A DNA stretch of 64,000 nucleotides, taken from the NCBI GenBank assembly GCA_907163375.1, contig CAJQUW010010425.1:124001-188000 (forward strand). Direction: 5' to 3'. This document shows positions 1 through 9,008 of this stretch, one piece after another (positions within the stretch are counted from its first letter, which is position 1; each line of letters opens with the position of its first letter). Origin of the DNA: Prostheceraeus crozeri (taxonomy: Eukaryota > Platyhelminthes > Polycladida > Euryleptidae). The notes beneath the pieces were generated by a model. The model searched no databases. It saw nothing but the letters and a program-made list of their open reading frames with translations, and was not told the DNA's origin. The position numbers and the translations under genes are program-made.

Positions 1-2090
1 TGCACGTCGATCCTGACCTATGGAAATACCAGGCGGTTCGATGGAATGGCCAGGACTATCTACTCACTCGTTTGGGGTTTGGATTAGTCTCAGCACCGAA
101 GATTATGACCAAGATAGTACAGACTGTGATAGACGCAGATGTGAGGCTGAAAGGGTCCGTGAGCGGTTACATCGACGACATCTACATAGATCACTCGCGG
201 GTGAAGGTGGAAGAGGTCATGGAGCATTACAAGAGACATGGGCTTGTAGCTAAGCAACCTGAAATATTAGGGGACCAAGGTTTGAGAATACTTGGCCTGA
301 GGATCGACGATCAGCTGCACTGGAGTCGCGATGGTGAGCTACCAACAATCCCTGCAAAACCAACAAGGCGTGAAGTGCATAAACTAGTTGGAGCTTGGTG
401 TGGGCACTACCCTGTAGCAAGCTGTTTGCGTGTGGCCTGTGGTTACGTCCAACGGCTCACTGCTGCGGAAGAAATCGGATGGGACGATCGTATTTCTCCT
501 GAGCTTGGCAGCATACTTGAAGAGATCGATGCGAGGTTAAGGCAGAACGATCCGGCGCAAGGTAGATGGCTGGTTGATGAAAAGGCTCCTCTTACAATAT
601 GGGCGGACGCTAGCAATCTTGCTGTCGGTGTTTCTTTGGAGGTGAACGGGTACATTATAGAAGATGCTGCCTGGATGCGTCCTAAGAATGACTCGAGACA
701 TATCAACTGCGCGGAATTAGATGCTGTAATCCGAGGGATTAACATAGCTTTGAAATGGGGACCAAGACGGCTAACAATTAAGACTGATTCGGCAACCGTT
801 GCAGGTTGGTTGCGAGCAATTCTAAAGAAAACTCACAACATCAAAACGCGGGCGCTAAGTGAGGTAATCATCAGAAGACGACTGGACATTCTGAGTACAA
901 TCGTTGAGGAAGGGTCTCTCCAAATTCAGGTAGATTTGGTTAAGTCTGGTGACAACAAGGCCGACCAACTGACCAGGGTACCAACAAGATGGCTGACGAG
1001 AAAAACAAATGAACCTGCTAAGTTAATTAGCTACGCCACAACGCAGGAGATTAAGGAACTACATGACACTTGTCACTTCGGTGTGGATAAGACGCTGGAG
1101 TTGGCTCATCAGAAGTTTGGGGAGAAAGTTAATCGACGACTAGTACAGGAGGTTGTATCTACTTGCCAGGAATGTGCTACAATAGACCCATCGCTCTCAT
1201 TTCGCTGTGACCACGTGAAAATCACTTCAGGAGGTATTTGGGATAAACTCGCAATCGATCTGACGCACGTTAGAGGCCGCGTATACTTGACGATCATCGA
1301 CATTTTTTCGGGTAACACAGTATGGCTGGAATTACGGGATGAAAGTGGCAGCATGGTTGTGAGCGGATTGCGGCGGGTATTTTCAATGTTCGGGCCTCCG
1401 AGAATTATTTTGTCAGACAATGGCAGTGTGTTCCGCAGTAGAGAGTATATGAGCCTCCTAAGTCAGTGGGACGTACAACAGCAATTGGCATGTGCATATC
1501 GTGCACAAGGCAATGGCGTAATCGAGCGCGTGCACAGGACGATCAAAAGGTCCGTGAAGAGAAGTGGCAAGACTGTGGAGGAGATAGTGTTTTGGCATAA
1601 TAATACGAAGGGATGTAAAGGACTTGCGCCTCATGAGATGATTTTCGGAATGAGCTCTAGAAAACCCCATTTAACTTCAAGTCGCGTGCTTATTGATCGG
1701 ACGAACTTAAGCAGTGAAGACGATGATCTGTATGAACAGAAAGAGAGGAATCACTTCATTGTAGGCGACAAAGTATATCTCAGGCCTGCATCTGGGAAAT
1801 GTGATTTGAGATGGACAGGCCCCCACACAGTTACCCAGGTTAACTCCAGTGTCTCTGTCGTTTTAGATGAAGACGGAATTTCGCGACACGTGAATCACAT
1901 TCGACTTATGCCGCGATCACGTGAAGGTATCAGCACGTCTGAGATCGATCATGGCCCTAAGGTAACTGCGTCAGAATCCTCCTCTGAAGAAAATTCTGAT
2001 TGCGAGAGTGTGGAAGAGGTAGAGGTCCGGAGGAGTTCCCGTGTCAGGAATAGGCCAGTTTGGTGGAACGATTATGATGTGGAGGTTTGA
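1..2090 (+). CDS. pol: Pol polyprotein: RT (end), RNase H, integrase
   Basis: Retroelement Pol, open from the window edge. The frame starts at base 3. The reverse transcriptase active-site motif YIDD is at about 168-179. RNase H follows with WADAS near 600, an acidic ELDAV motif and TDSAT, ending with DNKADQLTR near 950. The integrase zinc-binding region (H, H, CQEC) spans about 1060-1175. The integrase core has acidic residues in AIDLTH (about 1250), LSDNGS (about 1410) and GVIERVH (about 1520). The tail ends in a basic, serine/arginine-rich segment, as is common in Gypsy-type integrases. The protein would copy genomic RNA into DNA and insert it. The style recalls Gypsy-like elements of flatworms, cnidarians and Trichinella-type nematodes, judged from memory only. 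Confidence 0.88.
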   Translation, partial: HVDPDLWKYQAVRWNGQDYLLTRLGFGLVSAPKIMTKIVQTVIDADVRLKGSVSGYIDDIYIDHSRVKVEEVMEHYKRHGLVAKQPEILGDQGLRILGLRIDDQLHWSRDGELPTIPAKPTRREVHKLVGAWCGHYPVASCLRVACGYVQRLTAAEEIGWDDRISPELGSILEEIDARLRQNDPAQGRWLVDEKAPLTIWADASNLAVGVSLEVNGYIIEDAAWMRPKNDSRHINCAELDAVIRGINIALKWGPRRLTIKTDSATVAGWLRAILKKTHNIKTRALSEVIIRRRLDILSTIVEEGSLQIQVDLVKSGDNKADQLTRVPTRWLTRKTNEPAKLISYATTQEIKELHDTCHFGVDKTLELAHQKFGEKVNRRLVQEVVSTCQECATIDPSLSFRCDHVKITSGGIWDKLAIDLTHVRGRVYLTIIDIFSGNTVWLELRDESGSMVVSGLRRVFSMFGPPRIILSDNGSVFRSREYMSLLSQWDVQQQLACAYRAQGNGVIERVHRTIKRSVKRSGKTVEEIVFWHNNTKGCKGLAPHEMIFGMSSRKPHLTSSRVLIDRTNLSSEDDDLYEQKERNHFIVGDKVYLRPASGKCDLRWTGPHTVTQVNSSVSVVLDEDGISRHVNHIRLMPRSREGISTSEIDHGPKVTASESSSEENSDCESVEEVEVRRSSRVRNRPVWWNDYDVEV

Positions 2091-2104
2091 TAACCTCGGG
2101 GGCG

Positions 2105-2420
2105 TGTTATCTGATTGCTGCTAGTTTTGACATTTTGACATTCGCTATGACATTTTCTTCTTTTGATAAATTTATCGTTGCTGCTTTGTGTTCCTACTAG
2201 TTTTCACTTTATCAGTAATATGCTTGGTATGGTAAACATGATATGTTATCGAAATCATTGTTGGTGTTTCCTTTGTTCTATTTGTGCTAATGTCTTGTTC
2301 TGTCATGTGAAAACTGAATAATGTTCCTGTATATAAATCTGAGTGCGCATGTGTGAAACGTCAATAAAGTTATTTGTGGACACAGGCTGGTGCTTTCACT
2401 TTCGACATAATGTTCTTTAT
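2105..2420 (+). repeat. 3' long terminal repeat (approximate ends)
   Basis: The LTR starts with TGTTAT after a G-rich stretch just downstream of the pol stop that could serve as polypurine tract. It contains an AATAAAG polyadenylation-type signal near 2361. It must end before about 2427, where sequence homologous to the Polinton copy at 56607 resumes. The exact end and target-site duplication cannot be fixed, because the left flank lies outside the window. Confidence 0.6.
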
Positions 2421-2426
2421 GTGAAA

Positions 2427-2705
2427 ACGTTAGATGAGATTGAAAAATTTGATCAAATAGCTAATGAAGTAAATCAAATATCATTTCATTTAAAGACCAA
2501 AAAAGTTGATGATAAGAATAAACAGGATGAAAAAATTTCGAGTGATGGTAAAACTTTTAGTGATGATAAAATTTCTAATGAAGAAAATGATAAAATTTTT
2601 TTAGAAGAGCTAAAAACTTTATTAGACGAAACTTTATTAAACAAACCTTTAAACGAGAAACCTTTAAACGAAAAGATGTTAGACAACAAAGAAATAAAAA
2701 AATAA
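2427..2705 (+). pseudogene. Membrane-protein gene remnant (C-terminal part)
   Basis: Homologous to the C-terminal part of the 246-residue protein at 56098-56838: both share LDEIEKFD and IANEVNQISF and end in a lysine/asparagine-rich, low-complexity segment. The LTR retroelement is inserted directly upstream. Downstream sequence (2700-2796) matches 56890-56996, including the first eight codons of the next gene, so this end was once organised like the right Polinton. Function unknown. Confidence 0.75.
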
Positions 2706-2842
2706 TTTGTTCAGTAAAATGTTTTTGTTGTATTCCAATGTTACCACAAAATTCAAATATTATATTTTAAAAATGGATAAAATTAAAGCTGATAATAATA
2801 ACAAAAAAAATATTATAATACTATATTTGTATATTTTTATCA
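2706..2842. other. Junction between oppositely oriented Polinton blocks
   Basis: From 2706 to about 2796 the sequence follows the right Polinton (spacer and the start of the next gene, MDKIKADN). It then passes through about 45 bases of A+T-rich sequence into the 3' end of an ATPase gene on the minus strand. The full copy of the gene begun at 2773 lies 2.6 kb away on the minus strand (5444). This marks an inversion or template-switch breakpoint. Confidence 0.65.
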
Positions 2843-3607
2843 CTAGGTTAATAAATCTTCGATAACTCTATCATGAATTTTTTTATCAATATTAATTGTA
2901 ATGAAGCCATAATCTTTTGACCAAGCCTTATTACACGATTGTTTAAATTCATCTTTATCTCTTATACATAAATCTCTTAACAAATCACTTAAGTTTCTTG
3001 CATTTATTTCAAATAGTATAAATATATTTGCATTCTTTCTAATAACACTTCCGTCTAATGAATACATACTTTGTGTTAAATAAAATACACTACAGTTATT
3101 ATGTCTACCTCTTGTGAAATAATTTCTCTGAACTGACTGATTTCTATCATTAACACAATCATCAAACACGACACAATGTTTCATTGTTTTATCTAGTTTA
3201 CTAGGATCTTGCATATTACCACTATCATCTATTAATTGTATCTTTATGTGTTTATTTTTATTGGATTCAACTAATTGTTTATTTTTTGCTGCTTCTTCAC
3301 ACCACAAATTTATTTCTTCTTCATCTTCAGATTTTTCATATTCTTCGAATAGGGAAGCAATTGCTGTTTTTGTAAGATTATTTTCAAATCCATATTTTAA
3401 AAATTGATAGACGGGTTGTTCTGCCGTTGTTGTATAAATTATAAGATTGCTATAATCCAAAAAATTTGGAGTCGTTAAAATTCTAAATAATAGATACGTT
3501 TTTCCACAACCTGATCTTCCACAGATAACTGCTAAAACTTTATTAGATAAATTTGGATGATGATTAAATTTAAGTTTTTTTTAATTTAATGGTAGTACTT
3601 CACTCAT
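2843..3607 (-). pseudogene. FtsK/HerA-type DNA packaging ATPase (ATPase 1)
   Basis: P-loop ATPase of the Polinton/adenovirus-like virus type, expected to pump DNA into the capsid. Walker A is GRSGCGKT (about 3497-3521) and Walker B is HCVVFDDC. A downstream FTRGRHNNCSVFYLTQ segment is typical of this family (GRH sensor-like region), as is KDYGF near the C-terminus. It is about 92% identical by eye to the copy at 58778-59550. The start is placed at 3607, matching the MSE- start of that copy. It lies next to the penton-like gene on the same strand. The product is part of a broken element, so activity is doubtful. Confidence 0.82.
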
Positions 3608-3689
3608 TTTTTCATAAAAAAATTTATTTTTATTTTTATTTTTTGTTTTTAAAGAAGAATAAGAAGAAGAAGAAAATTAAACTTCTCTA

Positions 3690-3762
3690 GCTTCGCATGG
3701 GAGTTTATACCTCCCGAACGGGAGTTTATACCTCCCGAACGGGAGTTTATACCTCCTGAACC
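3690..3762. repeat. G+C-rich 20-bp tandem repeat with small palindromes
   Basis: Three copies of a unit of about 20 bp at the 3' end of the penton-like gene. Each holds GGGAG and CTCCC separated by a short A+T core, so it can form a small hairpin. The right Polinton has one copy at the equivalent place (58681-58697). The copy-number difference shows the unit expands or contracts. It could act as a transcription terminator, but that is inference. Confidence 0.7.
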
Positions 3763-4550
3763 AAAAGATCTATCATAATCTCTTCACCTCCAAAATTTAT
3801 TTCTTGTCCTTTCTCATCAGTGATTCTAATGTTAATGTTGTTAATAGTTTTTCTTGTAATAGGAAAATATATTAATGTTTGGGGAAATACATTTAATCTA
3901 TAACCAATGGGTACAGTAAAAGCTGGAAAACTGAATATTAAATTTGACAATTTACCATTTACATATCCTCCTTCAATAATGTCACAATGTACAACAATTG
4001 AATTTATTTCAGTTATTTTTGGAATCTTCTCACCTAAATGATAACCTTGACTATAGGTTTGTTTATTAAATCCTAATAGCTTTGACAATGATCTATCATG
4101 ATTAAAATCAACTTGATGATTTTCGTCTAAAGTAAGAGAAAATTTATTAACTGCCGGTTCAACTGCAAAATGTAATTGTTTCTTATCTTTAAATGGTATA
4201 CCTAAATATCTCTTAATTTCATTTGATATTGATTCAACTTCGTAAGAACCAGGAAGAAAAGTTAGTATTTTTCACGTTTTGCCTTTATCAGTAGAATATC
4301 TAAATTGATCATTCACATCTTTGATAACGTTTTGAATAACGTTAAATGTGGAGAAACTAGTCAATGCAATTTGATAATTTTTATTTTGTTCCAAATGTAG
4401 AATGGGTTCTAAATTACAAGTGTGTGATGAAGTAGTTGTTATAATTTTTAACGTCGTACTAAATTTTGATAAACCCAAAATCTCTGTCAAATTTTCTAAA
4501 TGATTATTAATTTTGTCAAAATCTACTGATGATAATTCTCTCGAAGACAT
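3747..4550 (-). pseudogene. Penton-like minor capsid protein
   Basis: Close homolog (about 97% by eye) of the 262-residue protein at 57902-58690. It resembles the Maverick/adintovirus penton-like protein, expected to occupy the fivefold vertices of the capsid. Family-typical stretches are NLEPILHLEQNKNYQIAL in the N-terminal half, RSLSKLLGFNKQTY in the middle and INGKL/PITRKTINN towards the end. The assignment rests on remembered similarity to Polinton vertex proteins. The gene lies between the ATPase and the virion-type protein gene, a normal place for morphogenesis genes. The frame is not fully intact. Confidence 0.7.
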
Positions 4551-4634
4551 TTTTTAACTAAAAAATTTAAACAGATATTTATTTATGAAATATTTTTTTT
4601 AAAAAAATCGTAGATAAAAAATCATAGATAAAAA

Positions 4635-5444
4635 CTAGAAACAACATATTTCAGCTATACTTTTATAATCCTCTTCCTTGAGAATCTTCATTTCTAACAG
4701 TCTTTTCAATATAGCATGAATTTCATTGAAACTAGAATTATGTCCTTGTTTTATTGCAGATATTAAAATATTTAATCTATTTAGTAATTCTTGTGGATCA
4801 TCTGGTAAAAATACAGTTGTTTCTGTTTTAAAACCTTTCCCGACTTTTACTCCCGTTGATAATAAATTTTCTAATTGTTTATAACGTCTAAGAGTATTTA
4901 CTGTACCAACTCTATCTAACATAGCTTTATATTTTATAAGATCTTCTACAGCATAATTTTTCAAATCTGCTCCTCTTAAAAGATCAACAAAATTTCTATC
5001 TAAACTAATAGGTGATTTATCTGGCGTAAAAATTAACCCCCGTAAAGGTTGTGGAAATATTTCTTTTCCACCAAGATAAAATCTTGCAAATAATTTTTTA
5101 TCTAAAAAGAAAGTATAATATTCGAATAACATAGATTTTGGTAATTTTTTATCTATGTTTGCTTCTAACAAACCATAATCATCTAATAGTGTTTTAAGTA
5201 CTGGATCCGCTATATCAACACCTTTTTCATTAATTTGTTTTTCAAGTGTTTTAAATGGTTCCATAGTTTTTTCATAATCAGTTTTTACTTCTTCAGTTAA
5301 TTTTAATTGTTCAAACATATCAGATTGTATACCAGCTTTTTTCATTCTATGTTGAAGATGATTTTCTTTCATAATATTTCTTTGTTTTATTAATTCTTCT
5401 AGTTGTCGAATTCTTTTAAAATTATCAGCTCTAATTTTATCCAT
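4635..5444 (-). CDS. Conserved Polinton virion-type protein, 269 aa
   Basis: Starts MDKIRADNFKRIRQLEEL and has a charged, probably helical or coiled-coil N-terminal half of about 110 residues. A more compact C-terminal half holds FYLGGKEIFPQPLRGLIF and FLPDDPQELLNRL. It is homologous to the gene at 56975-57824. A free-standing copy of only its first ~30 residues with a basic tail lies at 13187-13357. Many Polintons carry a protein with an '-IGNK-x-TPGLW-' core next to capsid genes, and the LGGKEI...GLIF segment may be its counterpart, but this is uncertain. A virion-internal or scaffold role is inferred from position beside the penton and ATPase genes only. Confidence 0.65.
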   Translation of the reverse strand: MDKIRADNFKRIRQLEELIKQRNIMKENHLQHRMKKAGIQSDMFEQLKLTEEVKTDYEKTMEPFKTLEKQINEKGVDIADPVLKTLLDDYGLLEANIDKKLPKSMLFEYYTFFLDKKLFARFYLGGKEIFPQPLRGLIFTPDKSPISLDRNFVDLLRGADLKNYAVEDLIKYKAMLDRVGTVNTLRRYKQLENLLSTGVKVGKGFKTETTVFLPDDPQELLNRLNILISAIKQGHNSSFNEIHAILKRLLEMKILKEEDYKSIAEICCF

Positions 5445-5450
5445 CTTTTA

Positions 5451-5490
5451 TAATATATTTTTTATATTTTTATATTTTTTATATCTTCAT

Positions 5491-5521
<31 letters not shown>

Positions 5522-5550
5522 CAAATTCAACTATTTTAGAAATTAGAAAA
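5451..5550. promoter_or_regulatory. A+T-only spacer with TA dinucleotide run
   Basis: Nearly pure A/T with a (TA) run near 5505-5521, between the virion-type gene and the 3' end of polymerase B, both on the minus strand. It is the likely promoter region of the 5444 gene. No sharper motif is visible. Confidence 0.35.
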
Positions 5551-8447
5551 TTAAAAAGGTTCAGTAGTTATTCCATCAGGTAAAATTTTTTTAATATATA
5601 TATAATATTTAAGTTTAACGGACTTTGTCCTAGAGCCATCGGCTTGAACACCAGTATGTTTTAAACCTGCTAACCATGTTAAACCTGGTGTAGAATAACA
5701 ATAACATGGATCTATTGCGTAATATTCTAAACACATATCACGAAAGTTTTCAAAAAAATCAGCTAGTATTAACACATCTATCTGTAGATATTTCATTGTA
5801 TAATCATACATTGTTCTGCAATTTAACTCTCTCCAATTTTTTTCAGCTTCTGCATAATCTTCTTCAGATAACTGTGATTGTTTTAATGTTGATTTAAATT
5901 TATTTATTGGAGGAAGTTGTTTTTCTTCCATAATTTTATTCACAGAATTAAAATCTCCAGTTATATATTCATACGGAAATATTCCTTTTAAAGGTTTTAA
6001 ATTATATTTATTTAATATTTTACATTGTTCAGGGTTCAAAGTTTTTCCCATGACATCTAATGAATAAGGATTAAAAAATCTAAATGCGTCTAAAATTCTA
6101 ATACAACCTAATTGCATTGAAAAATATTTTTCTTCTTGTTTACATAGTACATTTATTTGTTGCTGTTGTAATTTTTCAGATAAAAATAAATCTTTCATTA
6201 CTAGATGGAAATCATATTTAGAACCATTGTAGAAATATAAAGGAACAAAGATATATTTAAATTTATTAGCATTATGATTACAAGAATTATGTGCTACACC
6301 TCTATATAATCCATTTAGATGATCATGATCTTTTACTCTATCACATCCTAATTCTTTTCCACAGTAAAAACATTTTGTTTCATTAATAAAATTTAATTTT
6401 TCTTTTTCTGTTAATGGTATCATTGGTAACATTTCTGAACTATCTTCACCATAGTATTGATTATATTCTGATTTAAATAATTCAGGATAATTTGAATGAA
6501 TGTACATTCCCCAACATAATGGTTTTTGTTCAAATAAATATTTTTCTTTACTTTGTTCAGGTGCACTTTTTTCAGAATTATCATTTTCAGAATTATCATT
6601 TTCAGAATTATCATTTTCAGAATCGGGCGAAGCCCGAGAACCTTCGGTTTGATTTTGTGTCATATTAACATTATATGCTTCAAAATCACAATAAATAGTA
6701 AAGGGTACTTTATTTTTGAAATACCATTTATTCTATTCTAAATAATCATTTTTTGGAAATGTGTTTCTGACTGCTTCATTTTTTTGACAATTCTCCAAAT
6801 GTCTATTCATTTCTTCTAAAGTTCTAAAACTTGTCATACATTGAAGACAAGGAAAATTTGTATTATCTGAAGTTTTTGTAAATATAGAAACATCTTTACA
6901 CAATATAAAATGACCCTGATAATATGATATATTCGCTTGTGCTGGTTCTTTTGTATGTTCTAATTTTTTAAATTTATCTTGATATATTTCATGTGTTAAG
7001 TCGATATATCTTTGTAAATCTTTTTCCGACTGTTGATAATTTTGATTTAATATTTGTAGCTGATAAATATATTCTTTATCATATTGTTCTTTATATTGTT
7101 GTAGACATTTTTTTAAAGATTCATTTATTTTTGATTGGTTTCATTTTCTTCATTATTTAATTTTTTATTGTCTTCATTATTTAATTCTTTATTGTCTTCA
7201 TTTAATTTTTGTATCGTTTCCATCTTATTTTGATATTTATGGCCATATTCTTGTACTAAAATTTTTGTTTGTTTTTGATAATCTGTTTTACATTTTTGTA
7301 AACTTTCATTTAAATTTTGTAATTTTTGTTGATATTCTGAAGATAAAGATAAATAATCGGAATCATAATCATAATTATAATTACGTCCTTTATAAGTATT
7401 ATGATTAATCATTATTGGTGATAATGTTTTAACAATTTGAAATTTTTCAGTACATATTATATTTCCTTGGTAAAAAATATTATGATGCATGTAATTTCCT
7501 CTATCATTATATACTATTTCTGATTGACATAAATCTTTATTATTCAAATAAATTTTTTTTGAATCTGAGTAAAATGGAGTAATATTACCAATAGAAACAT
7601 AACTCACATTTAATTCAAAAACATTTACTTCTATTAAGTTTTTATTCTTTTTATGAAACTTTTTTAACCTATTATAATCATATGGAAATTCATCTAAACC
7701 ATCAGAGAGATCAAATTCATTTATGCATTTTTCTTTATTGTAATGACTTAGTCTTTCTTTGTGATATCGTGCAGGATGTAAATGTGCTATAATACTCCAC
7801 AGAAAACAATAATCATCTTCATTTTTTATGTTGATTATTTGTGGTGAACTGAAAGGCAAAGGAACATAACTACCACCAGTATTATTTTTATATTTATCAA
7901 TTACTATTTTCTTAGATAGTATTTTAACAAATCTCCAACCAGATTCACGTAACTGGGCTTCAATTATACAATTTTCTAATTTAAGTATCATTTGTTCAAA
8001 TATGGGTTGTATATCATTTACATTATGAATTTCTTGTGAATTTGTAAAATGTCCTTGTATTATTTCTTCAGGAATTCCATCAGGTCCACTTTTTGTATAA
8101 AGTACTTCTACATTCATATAACATTTGAAAGATTTCTTAAATATATTATAGAAGTTTGTTAATACATCATAAAAGGTTTCATCAGTTTCATTATGTTCAA
8201 CGAGCGATGTTCTATATACATGTTCATCAAATAAATATTTTATATCTGTTATTGGTGAATCCTTGGTACCTTCGATTTGCATAGTTTTATCTTCACTATT
8301 AAAAACTTTTTTATATTCCGAATGTGAATAATCATCAAACATTTTTTTAACTTTTATATCAGTAGGCAATGTTTCTAGATAGTTTTTATAATTATTTAAT
8401 TTTAATATATTTCCTTCATCAACTCGATCTACATTTTGTAAATGCAA
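5551..8447 (-). pseudogene. Maverick-type DNA polymerase B (N-terminal and exonuclease parts)
   Basis: Protein-primed family-B polymerase of classical Maverick style, which would replicate the element. Parts in order: an N-terminal domain with SGWRFVKILSKKI and GGSYVPLPF, followed by IKNEDDYCFLWSIIAHLHP, a well-known Maverick signature; a coiled-coil, N/E/K-rich stretch; a CxxC finger-like segment (CLQCMTSFR, about 6840); an exonuclease motif in YCDFEAY near 6690; a second zinc or HNH-like segment (CFYCGKELG and KDHDHLNGLYRG); exonuclease II in FYNGSKYDFHLVMKD; and exonuclease III in YLQIDVLILADFFENFRD, followed by the YSTPGLTW signature. It is unlike the polymerase at 59982-63516 in all these segments, so the two elements carry different polymerase lineages. 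The gene is broken. Confidence 0.82.
6622..6638. repeat. GC-rich palindromic cluster within polymerase region
   Basis: TCGGGC-GAA-GCCCGA forms a 6-bp-stem hairpin in otherwise A+T-rich coding DNA, next to a short tandem repeat that encodes SENDN units (6570-6620). It belongs to a class of GC clusters seen elsewhere in both Polintons. Confidence 0.65.
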
Positions 8448-8628
8448 TTTACTTTGTAAATGAGATTGATAACTTTTTTTTGTTTGTATGTTTGTAACTT
8501 TTTTTTACATAAGACTCAATAAAACTTTTTCATTTTTTTTATTTTTTAAAGAAAAATTTGTGTTTTAATTTCAGTTATACAAAATTCTAAAATATTTTTT
8601 TAATAATTTTTTTATAAAAAATATAAAA
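8448..8628. promoter_or_regulatory. Divergent promoter region
   Basis: A+T-rich spacer between the polymerase gene (minus) and the small conserved gene at 8629 (plus). T-tracts and A-tracts lie on both sides. Both genes start outward from it, so it should drive both. No discrete motif was recognised. Confidence 0.4.
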
Positions 8629-8991
8629 ATGTTTGAAGACTATGAGATAGAACATGTACCAGTTTTAAAAAATTATGGACATCCTACAAATCCACTTACT
8701 CCTAAGCAAGAAGTAAAATTTTACTATCCTCACAAATATATGCAATTTGTAAAAGATTATAAACTAAAACATGGTATACCTAAATATACTAAAACAAATG
8801 ATTTTCCACTTTGTCTTCGATGTTTTAGAGTATTTTTAGCTTTTAATAATTTATGGTGGTTAATTAATAAAGATAACTTAACAGTATCTGATTCAAAAAC
8901 ATTAAATAAATTAAATCTTCATCCATATATTTACAATTTTAAAACAAAATATTATAAAATATGTTTTCAGTTTATTATAAAAAATAAATAA
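8629..8991 (+). CDS. Small conserved Polinton protein, 120 aa
   Basis: Homolog of the 109-residue protein at 59626-59955. Both share IEHVPVLK, HPTNP, FYYPHKY-type and DFPLCLRCFRVFLAFNNLWW-type segments. Identity is only about 55% by eye, far lower than for the neighbouring ATPase, penton and virion-type genes, so this gene has a different history. No catalytic motif or membrane segment is visible. The aromatic NNLWWL segment is the most conserved part. Function unknown. It lies beside the polymerase gene in both elements, which hints at a link with replication. Confidence 0.65.
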   Translation: MFEDYEIEHVPVLKNYGHPTNPLTPKQEVKFYYPHKYMQFVKDYKLKHGIPKYTKTNDFPLCLRCFRVFLAFNNLWWLINKDNLTVSDSKTLNKLNLHPYIYNFKTKYYKICFQFIIKNK

Positions 8992-9008
8992 AATTATGAT
9001 AATATTGT

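Larger units (their letters stand above)
1..2420 (+). mobile_element. Ty3/Gypsy-like LTR retroelement, 3' part
   Basis: Fossil LTR retroelement entering from the left edge. The visible parts are the end of reverse transcriptase, RNase H, integrase with a C-terminal tail, and one 3' LTR. The sequence beyond the LTR (from about 2427) matches the interior of the Polinton membrane-protein gene seen again at 56098-56838, so the retroelement inserted into a Polinton. The 5' half lies outside the window, so the second LTR cannot be compared to estimate age. The in-window coding part looks whole, which argues for a fairly young insertion. Base composition is much less A+T-rich than the Polinton DNA around it. 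Ty3/Gypsy is preferred over BEL because of domain order and integrase style, but this is a by-eye assignment. Confidence 0.85.

Noticed and set aside
443-1670. Minus-strand frames opposite pol
   Set aside because: Shadows of the strongly coding plus strand.
2343-2426. Start of a 120-codon frame inside the LTR
   Set aside because: The frame merely runs from LTR sequence into the Polinton gene remnant. The LTR part is not coding for that protein.
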